From the NCBI RefSeq assembly GCF_002245495.1, contig NZ_NQJF01000014.1, positions 1-64,000 on the forward strand: a stretch of DNA of 64,000 nucleotides, written 5' to 3'. Both the position numbers and the translations under genes were made by a program. A model generated the notes under the pieces. It ran no database searches. It was given only the letters and a program-made list of their open reading frames with translations, and had not been told where the DNA came from. Positions 58,092 through 64,000 of this stretch are shown here, in pieces. The stretch is from Oceanimonas baumannii. GTDB lineage: Bacteria > Pseudomonadota > Gammaproteobacteria > Enterobacterales > Aeromonadaceae. Position 1 is the stretch's first letter. Every line of letters begins with the position of its first letter.

Positions 58092-58799
58092 TTAGCGAGA
58101 ACGCTCGAAGTGCTCGGCGGCAGCATCCAGTACTTTGCGGGCAGAATCCGCGTCTTCAAAACCCAGGCCTTCCATGCCGCCGTCCGGGCCTTTGTAGTTG
58201 GCAAACCAGACATCAATAATCTGGCTGGCTCCCGGATACTCCTTATCCAGTTGCGTCATGCTTTCGATATGCGCAAAGGGAGAGTCCTTGGCCAGCACGG
58301 CAATCAGCTTGTCGTCCTGCTCGCCGTCATCCAGCATCTTAAGTACGCCAATCACGCGCACGTCCACCACCTCACCCCGTGGCACCGCCTGGCCCAGCAC
58401 AATCACATCCAGCGGATCCCCGTCGCCTCCCAGCTCCTTGGGCAGGGCAGTGCCGGGAATGGCGCCATAGTTGCCCGGATAACCCAGGTAGTTCACCACC
58501 CGCGGCTTGCCCTTTTTGTATTCCCAGTACACAGCCTTGGGATCTTCCTTGCTGACTTCCCACTTGGCCGAGGTGCCGGCAGGAATTTCGACAATGGCCT
58601 TCACGGTGCCATCTTCATTGATGGCTTTCAGCCCCATCAGCTCAGCCTTGCCGACAATGGTAAAGTCGTCTTTTACCGTCATGGCCGTGGTATGAGGTGT
58701 GGTGCCCGAAAAAGCCAGGCCGCCCAGGGAATTAGCATGGGCTGCACCCGACAACATAACAAGGCCGGCAACGGCAGAGAGGGTCAGGACTTTTTTCAT
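58092..58799 (-). CDS. ppa: Exported inorganic pyrophosphatase (family I)
   Basis: A 235-residue soluble family I pyrophosphatase with an N-terminal signal peptide, MKKVLTLSAVAGLVMLSGAAHA, cleaved before NSLGG. Catalytic landmarks are EIPAGTSAKWEVSK, NYGAIPGT, and DGDPLDVIVL with the metal-binding aspartates (about 130-140). AAGGAG lies 9 nt before ATG 58799. Most PPases are cytosolic; the signal implies a periplasmic role such as recovering phosphate from external pyrophosphate. Monocistronic. Confidence 0.92.
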   Translation of the reverse strand: MKKVLTLSAVAGLVMLSGAAHANSLGGLAFSGTTPHTTAMTVKDDFTIVGKAELMGLKAINEDGTVKAIVEIPAGTSAKWEVSKEDPKAVYWEYKKGKPRVVNYLGYPGNYGAIPGTALPKELGGDGDPLDVIVLGQAVPRGEVVDVRVIGVLKMLDDGEQDDKLIAVLAKDSPFAHIESMTQLDKEYPGASQIIDVWFANYKGPDGGMEGLGFEDADSARKVLDAAAEHFERSR

Positions 58800-58997
58800 G
58801 TAATTCAACTCCTTGAAAACAATTGAACCAATATGCGCATTAAAGGTGACGCTGATATTACAAGCCCTTCAGACCCTCTCCTTTCAGGCAGACAAAACTG
58901 ACACTCTCGATAACCGCCATACTTTTATGATTCTGAGGCAATATGCCTACTGTCAGAACGGCTGCCCCTATTCAGATTTTCACCTTACAATAGCCCC

Positions 58998-60659
58998 ATG
59001 ACAACGCCTCACATCACCCCTTCCTCTCTGGAAGATCCCTTCTATTACCTGCGCAATATGCAGCAGGTAATACGTTTCTGCCTGACCCGTTATTCCGACT
59101 TGCTGCAGTCCGATGAACGCGGTCTGCTGGCCAATATGCTGAACCTGCACGAGCCGGCCCAGGGGCTGCTGGTACGGCTGATCATGCGCAAGGGTTGTCT
59201 GTTTCGCACCGACAAGCTGAGCTATAACGAAATTCCGGATTTGAACGAAGCTCTGGCCGAGCTGGCTGACGCGGAGCTGATTGAACTGACTCCGCCAGTC
59301 ACATTAACGGAGCTGTGCGCCCTCGCCCGTCGTGAGGAGTGCGCGCAACTGGCTCAATACCTGTTACCCGAGCACTCTGTTCCCGCCTCCGCCCGAAAAC
59401 GGGATCTGGAAACCATGTTACTGGATAAGCTGAGCCCCGGTGCTCAGCCACTGATGCAATGGTGGCCCGAAGCCTCATTTGACATTATCAAGCTTGCTTG
59501 CACCGACCTGTTCGACCGGCTGCGGCTGATATTTTTTGGCAACCTGCATCAGGACTGGACAGAGTTTGTGTTAACCGAGCTGGGCCTGCAGCAATTTGAG
59601 CCGGTACCGCTCAGTGAACACTCCCGTCCGTTTCACGCCAGAGCCGAAGTCGATGTCATGCTGGCGCTTTACCGGTTGCAGGAACGGCTAACCACCGAGC
59701 CGGTGTCTGAGCTGTGCCACCACCTGCCTGGACCGGTGGATTGTGAATGGATTGAGTACCGCCGGCACAAGCTGCTGTTTCAGCTGGGCCGGGAGGCGGA
59801 GCGCGAAGGTAACACGACACTCGCGCTTGCCCTGCACGAGCGAAGCCAGTACAGAGAGGCACCAATACGCGCCCTGCGCCTGCGGGAAAAGTCTGATAAT
59901 CCGGCCCGGGTAGCTGTGCTGGCGCAACAGGCTCTGGCGCAAATCACGCAGCCGGAAGCCCGCCTCGGCCTGTACCGCATCTGGCAGCGCAGTGCCAAAA
60001 AAGCCGGCCTTACGGTACCTGCCTCTCCCGCTACCGGGGTGCCGGTCAGCCAGTTGCTGCTGGCAAGGCCCGAGCAGGACGGCGTGGAGGCGGCGGTAGC
60101 TGCGCACTTTGCCGGTAAGCACACCCGGCTTTTTCATGTAGAAAACCGGCTGTTTAACGGCCTGTTTGCCCTGTTGTTCTGGCCGGCGCTGTTTGCGCCG
60201 GTGCGCGGTGCCTTTTTTAATCCGTTTCAGGCAGGGCCGGCTGATTTATACCGGCCAGGCTTTATCACGGCTCGGAAGAGCATGATTAATGCCGGTTTTG
60301 CGGCGCTTGCCAATGATGAATATCAAACGCAGATCATTGAACGCTATCAGCAGAAACAAGGTATCAGCTGCTCGTTTGTGCACTGGCCAGGCCTGCCGCT
60401 TGAGCTGGTAGAGCTGGCGCTGGCAGTGATCCCCGCCGCACACCTCGAAATCGTGTTCCGTCATTTGCTGCTAGACCTGCGTCATCATCGCAGGGGTATG
60501 CCGGATTTGATTGAACTGAACGCTCAGGCAGGCCGTTATCGCCTGATTGAAGTAAAAGGGCCCGGAGACCGGCTGCAGGATCATCAGCGGCTATGGATAA
60601 CAGCCATGCGGGACCATGGACTGCCGGTCAGTGTGTGCAAGGTTAGCTGGCAGGCTTAG
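58998..60659 (+). CDS. FAN1-type VRR-NUC structure-specific nuclease
   Basis: A 553-residue protein of the bacterial FAN1-like family. The N-terminal part (MQQVIRFCLTRYSDLLQSDERGLLANMLNLHEPAQGLLVRLIMRKG) is the winged-helix/SAP-like DNA-binding region, the middle is helical TPR-like, and the VRR-NUC domain lies at about 440-553. Its PD-(D/E)xK signature is GMPDLIEL...YRLIEVKGPGDRLQDHQRLWI. Homologues cut 5' flaps and branched DNA during crosslink repair. It stands alone, divergent from ppa. Confidence 0.9.
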   Translation: MTTPHITPSSLEDPFYYLRNMQQVIRFCLTRYSDLLQSDERGLLANMLNLHEPAQGLLVRLIMRKGCLFRTDKLSYNEIPDLNEALAELADAELIELTPPVTLTELCALARREECAQLAQYLLPEHSVPASARKRDLETMLLDKLSPGAQPLMQWWPEASFDIIKLACTDLFDRLRLIFFGNLHQDWTEFVLTELGLQQFEPVPLSEHSRPFHARAEVDVMLALYRLQERLTTEPVSELCHHLPGPVDCEWIEYRRHKLLFQLGREAEREGNTTLALALHERSQYREAPIRALRLREKSDNPARVAVLAQQALAQITQPEARLGLYRIWQRSAKKAGLTVPASPATGVPVSQLLLARPEQDGVEAAVAAHFAGKHTRLFHVENRLFNGLFALLFWPALFAPVRGAFFNPFQAGPADLYRPGFITARKSMINAGFAALANDEYQTQIIERYQQKQGISCSFVHWPGLPLELVELALAVIPAAHLEIVFRHLLLDLRHHRRGMPDLIELNAQAGRYRLIEVKGPGDRLQDHQRLWITAMRDHGLPVSVCKVSWQA

Positions 60660-60677
60660 TTCTGCCAGCGCCAGCAC

Positions 60678-61118
60678 TTAATGACGAGTGCTGTAATCGG
60701 TGGGCTCGTACACTTCAAGCTCATACCTGGATTCCAAAAAGGTCACCAGATCGACCAACTCCGACACCGTCATCACATCGTTGTAGACCGGCATCACTGA
60801 TTGCCCTTCTTCGTTCTGGATCTTCGACATGTCATAACCCTTGGCCAGCTTGTGGGAAGGGTGAATAACCGAGGTCACCAGCTCGCCATAGGTTTTAATG
60901 CTTTTCACCTTGCCGCCCAGAGCGATGGACAAATCTTCAGTATTTTCCGGACGCTCATAGCCTTCCATGGTGTGACAGCCAAGACACTGCATATTAAGGA
61001 AAACCTGCTCGCCCCGTTGAGTATCTCCCGGTGGCAGGCTGAAGCCGCGAGACTGGGGATCACAGCCGCTGATTCCCACGGCAGCCAACAAAAGAATGAG
61101 TGATTGAAGACGTTTCAT
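60678..61118 (-). CDS. Cytochrome c lipoprotein
   Basis: A 146-residue exported monoheme cytochrome c. A lipobox (LLLAAVGISGCDP) provides a lipid anchor at Cys19, with Asp at +2 suggesting inner-membrane retention. The heme site CLGCHTMEGY lies at about 46-55 and a likely Met ligand in EEGQSVMPVYNDVM. It would carry electrons on the periplasmic face; no partner oxidase or dehydrogenase is nearby. GGGAG precedes the start. Confidence 0.86.
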   Translation of the reverse strand: MKRLQSLILLLAAVGISGCDPQSRGFSLPPGDTQRGEQVFLNMQCLGCHTMEGYERPENTEDLSIALGGKVKSIKTYGELVTSVIHPSHKLAKGYDMSKIQNEEGQSVMPVYNDVMTVSELVDLVTFLESRYELEVYEPTDYSTRH

Positions 61119-61382
61119 GCCAATTGACTCCCTTTTTCATTCACAATTCCCTTAACAAGTGTAGGGCAAAAACAAACAACTCAGGTGCCGCTGGGACACG
61201 ACAAGGAAAATGCCGGATTCACTTTAAACTGGCAGATATTTCAGCAGAAAGAAGAGTGTCAATGGCGGGGAAACCGGCAGTTCAAAAGCTCAAAGCAACG
61301 CTCAGGCCAGTTGGTTCCAGTGGTTACGACCCAGCTGAGGTTGCTGTGGCTTTGACTCCGTCCGCATAAAAAACAAGAAAGT

Positions 61383-62213
61383 TCAGTTTCCTCCTGATGC
61401 GGAAAATAACGTCGCCTCGGCTCTGCGCCACTCGTTTACCGCCAGTGTCAGATCCGCTTCGGTGGCCACCTGGTGCAACAGGCGGGTCATTTGCTCTCCA
61501 TTCAGACGAATCTGCCTCAGCACCTCCATGGCCTTAGGAGCGCTGTCTTCCAGCCCACGGCGTACCAAGGTATGAGATCGCTCACCGGTAGCAAAATACG
61601 CCTGATCATCCTGAAGCCATTTGAGCTTGTCGTTAAGCATCACTCGGCTGGGTGACCAGGCAGCAATCAGCACTGGCAGTTGTTGCTCAATGGCAGTATT
61701 CACCAAATGTTTATAGGCTTCCCCCGAGCCTGACAGCAGTTGATAGTCATCCAGTTTATACCGGGCCAGGGCCTGCTCGGTTAGCACCAGACTGCCATGC
61801 CCCGGCATAATGCCCACAATACGATGGTCGCCATAGTCGCTGCCAACCAGCTCACTGATACGGGTAAGTGGAGCAGACGCCGGCACCGCCAGCCCAAGTT
61901 TAAGTACGGGACCATTGGGACCAAGATCGTGCAGACGGTCAAAAAAACGCTCCGCATGATGACGGCTACTGTCGGGTAACCAGGCCGACAGACTGGCGTC
62001 GCCTTCGCCGGCAGCCAGCCGCGACCAGATTTGTCCCGGCGCCACCTGCTCGACCGTTACCGCAAAGCCGGCCTGTTCCAGTTCCAGCCTGGCCAGCTCG
62101 GTAGTGGCCCGAGCCGTATCCCAATCGCCGCTGAGCAAACGAATATGCTGCTGCGGCTCGGGGGAGCAGGCGGACAGCAGCAGGGTCAGCATCAACAAAA
62201 GCCCGTGTTTCAT
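61383..62213 (-). CDS. Orphan glycine-betaine-type substrate-binding lipoprotein
   Basis: A 276-residue OpuAC/ProX-family binding protein. Start ATG 62213 gives MKHGLLLMLTLLLSACSPEP with a lipobox Cys. Family traits are the early LLSGDWDTARATTELARLELEQAGFAVTVEQVAPGQIWSRLAAGEGDASLSAWLPD and the final TLAVNEWR. Such proteins deliver betaine, choline or related compatible solutes to an ABC importer, but no ATPase or permease gene is adjacent, so it may serve a distant system or act as a sensor. Confidence 0.83.
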   Translation of the reverse strand: MKHGLLLMLTLLLSACSPEPQQHIRLLSGDWDTARATTELARLELEQAGFAVTVEQVAPGQIWSRLAAGEGDASLSAWLPDSSRHHAERFFDRLHDLGPNGPVLKLGLAVPASAPLTRISELVGSDYGDHRIVGIMPGHGSLVLTEQALARYKLDDYQLLSGSGEAYKHLVNTAIEQQLPVLIAAWSPSRVMLNDKLKWLQDDQAYFATGERSHTLVRRGLEDSAPKAMEVLRQIRLNGEQMTRLLHQVATEADLTLAVNEWRRAEATLFSASGGN

Positions 62214-62252
62214 ATGGAAATGTCCTCTTGAACAAGGCTCCCAGCATGCCAA

Positions 62253-62423
62253 AAAATGGCGTATTTATCATGCCTGAACATCCGCTGCCGAGTACTTTTC
62301 ACGGGTCTGGTTTCTTTTTATTCGGGATGTAGTGCCGGACTGACGGAGCAACACCCCGGCCACAGGCTCCGGGGCAAGCCCGGAGTAGCCGTACACATTC
62401 GTCCGTCATTCCGGCCCAAAAGA
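62253..62423. other. Intergenic region with REP-like hairpin
   Basis: No gene is seen. CTCCGGGGCAAGCCCGGAG (about 62367-62386) forms a stem, followed by GTCATTCCGGCC near the gabD stop; the motif is related to the REP-like sequences elsewhere. Confidence 0.5.
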
Positions 62424-63866
62424 CTACAGGTTACCCAGGTTGACGTATTTGGCTTCCAGAAATTCATCCAGGCCAATCTGGCTGCCTTCCCGTCCCAGGC
62501 CCGATTCTTTTACGCCGCCAAAGGGGGCAACTTCGTTGGAGATGATACCTTCGTTTACGCCTACCATGCCCGATTCCAGGGCTTCGGATACACGAAATAC
62601 CCGTCCCAGATCCTGTGTGTAGAAATACGCGGCCAGACCAAAAGGCGTGTTGTTGGCCCGGGCGATCACCTCGTCTTCGCTGGCAAACTTAAAACAGGCA
62701 GCCACAGGTCCAAAGGTTTCTTCCTGCGCCAGCAGCATGTCTTCGTTGGCATCGGCAATCACGGTCGGCTGATAGAAAGTGCCGCCCAGTGCGTGTTGCG
62801 CACCACCGCATACCAGCCGGCCACCTTTGCTCAATGCATCGGCCACATGGGCTGCTACCTTATCGAGGGCGGCCTGGGTGATCAACGGGCCCTGCTGAGC
62901 ACCTTCCACCCGGCCTTCTGCCACTTTCAGCGCGTTGGCAGCCTCGGCCAGCCGTGACACAAACGCATCATAAATCCCTTCCTGCACATAGAAGCGGTTT
63001 ACACACACGCAAGTCTGGCCGGTATTACGGAACTTGGACGCCATGGCACCGGCCACAGCGGCATCGAGATCGGCATCGTCAAAGACGATAAAGGGGGCAT
63101 TGCCACCCAGCTCCAGCGACATTTTTTTGACCGTGCCGGCAGCCTGAGCCATCAACTTTTTACCAATGCCGGTAGAGCCGGTAAAAGACAGTTTACGCAC
63201 CAGCGGGCTGTGCATCAGGGTTTCACCAATCGGGCCGGAGTCGCCGGACACCAGGTTAAGCACACCGGCCGGCAGTCCGGCCCGCTCCGCCAGCACGGCC
63301 AGGGCGTTGGCACACAGGGGCGTCACACTGGATGCCTTGACCACGGCAGTACAGCCAGCAGCAATGGCCGGGCCCACCTTGCGGGTGATCATCGCCAGCG
63401 GAAAGTTCCAGGGCGTAATGGCTGCCACCACGCCCACGGGCTGTTTAATCACCCAGAGCCGGTTCTCCCGTTTAGGGCTGGGAATGGTACTGCCGGTGGC
63501 TCGCTTGGCTTCTTCACCAAACCATTCCAGAAAGCTGGCTGCATAAGCAACCTCACCCTTGGCTTCAGCCAACGGCTTCCCCTGTTCCAGCACCATCAAC
63601 TCGGCCAGCTCATCCTGATGCTCCATCATCAGCTCAAACCAACGGTGCAGCACGGCGGTGCGTTCCTTGGGCGTGGTGCTGCGCCAGTGTGTGAAGGCTG
63701 CTTCGGCGGCATTGATGGCCTGTTGTGTTTCTTCACTGCCGCAGCGAGACACCTGCGCCAGCACCTGACCGTTGGCCGGGTTAACCACATCATAGCTGTC
63801 CTGGGTATTCCGCCACTGGCCATCACAATACCAGCCGGTTTGCCACAGAGGGTGATTAGTGTCCAT
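62424..63866 (-). CDS. gabD: NAD(P)-dependent succinate-semialdehyde dehydrogenase
   Basis: A 480-residue aldehyde dehydrogenase of the GabD class, oxidising succinate semialdehyde in GABA breakdown. Motifs are ITPWNFPLAMITRKVGPAIAAGCTAVVKAS (about 150-180), FTGSTGIGKKLM (cofactor), catalytic Glu in SLELGGNAPFIVFDDADLD (about 250-268) and catalytic Cys in FRNTGQTCVCVNRFYVQ. CAGGAG precedes the start. A terminator-like hairpin upstream shows that it does not run on from the next gene to the right. Confidence 0.92.
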   Translation of the reverse strand: MDTNHPLWQTGWYCDGQWRNTQDSYDVVNPANGQVLAQVSRCGSEETQQAINAAEAAFTHWRSTTPKERTAVLHRWFELMMEHQDELAELMVLEQGKPLAEAKGEVAYAASFLEWFGEEAKRATGSTIPSPKRENRLWVIKQPVGVVAAITPWNFPLAMITRKVGPAIAAGCTAVVKASSVTPLCANALAVLAERAGLPAGVLNLVSGDSGPIGETLMHSPLVRKLSFTGSTGIGKKLMAQAAGTVKKMSLELGGNAPFIVFDDADLDAAVAGAMASKFRNTGQTCVCVNRFYVQEGIYDAFVSRLAEAANALKVAEGRVEGAQQGPLITQAALDKVAAHVADALSKGGRLVCGGAQHALGGTFYQPTVIADANEDMLLAQEETFGPVAACFKFASEDEVIARANNTPFGLAAYFYTQDLGRVFRVSEALESGMVGVNEGIISNEVAPFGGVKESGLGREGSQIGLDEFLEAKYVNLGNL

Positions 63867-63954
63867 TCTCTTTCTCCTGTGTTGATGATGGTTTATTTAT
63901 GCCTGAGCCCTGCTCCCGAGTATAGGCACCAGCATGCACAAAGCACTGGATCCA

Positions 63955-63980
63955 AAAAGGCCGGAACATGTGTCCGGCCT
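63955..63980 (-). terminator. Terminator of a minus-strand gene lying beyond the right edge
   Basis: AGGCCGGA pairs with TCCGGCCT (63959-63981, 7-nt loop) and on the minus strand is followed by a run of five T residues. It must end a transcript coming from outside the window, so gabD should have its own promoter. Confidence 0.65.
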
Positions 63981-64000
63981 GTTGGAAAATCCGTTGGATT

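Overview
The window is chromosomal DNA of a gammaproteobacterium with moderately high GC. The panF-prmA, dusB-fis, nrdR-rib-nusB-thiL-pgpA and aroQ-accBC blocks, together with HopJ, DUF2956, RibBX, DUF294/exonuclease/acs and a stand-alone EF-G2, fit a marine or brackish member of the Aeromonadales (for example the Oceanimonas/Oceanisphaera/Zobellella group) or a close relative. The genus is an inference and no rRNA is present to settle it. No tRNA, rRNA, CRISPR array or prophage was recognised.

Left edge (1-1.9 kb): an IS3-family element runs off the window and has inserted beside what looks like one integron gene cassette encoding an unknown 131-residue protein. 1.9-8.6 kb: an exported truncated globin, then a complete-looking N-type rotary ATPase operon (atpD-C-Q-B-E-F-A-G, minus strand). 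It has no recognisable atpR, an altered P-loop in the alpha subunit and an incomplete set of sodium ligands in subunit c. 8.7-18.2 kb: EF-G2, a 31-residue membrane peptide, a polytopic membrane protein and a peptide ABC transporter operon with a fused double ATPase.

18.5-32.3 kb: riboflavin/one-carbon region on the minus strand (glyA, nrdR, ribD, ribE, ribBX, then ribH, nusB, thiL, pgpA). The usually continuous rib operon is split between ribBX and ribH by about 6.5 kb carrying a complete siaABCD cyclic-di-GMP signalling operon, an esterase, a HopJ-family gene, a 128-bp tandem REP array and an EamA transporter.

32.5-35.6 kb (plus strand): a TorD-like chaperone, a DUF2956 protein, and a compact overlapping cluster of amidoligase, class I glutamine-amidotransferase-like hydrolase and YqaA-like membrane protein. 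35.6-44.8 kb (minus strand): an envelope-stress type cluster of NfeD/YqiJ-like protein, flotillin, 1635-residue AAA ATPase, PLD-like protein and TelA. It is visibly decaying or misassembled: telA has an in-frame amber codon, and flotillin has lost the start of its SPFH domain through a frame-breaking deletion.

45-64 kb: a cNMP/CBS/nucleotidyltransferase protein with a DnaQ-like exonuclease and acs; aroQ-accB-accC; a RidA protein; yhdT-panF-prmA; dusB-fis; an exported inorganic pyrophosphatase; a FAN1-type VRR-NUC nuclease; a cytochrome c lipoprotein; an orphan betaine-binding lipoprotein; and gabD. Locally duplicated REP-like sequences sit at 22.1-22.5, 52.4-52.7 and 56.0-56.5 kb, and single REP-like hairpins sit at several other gene ends.
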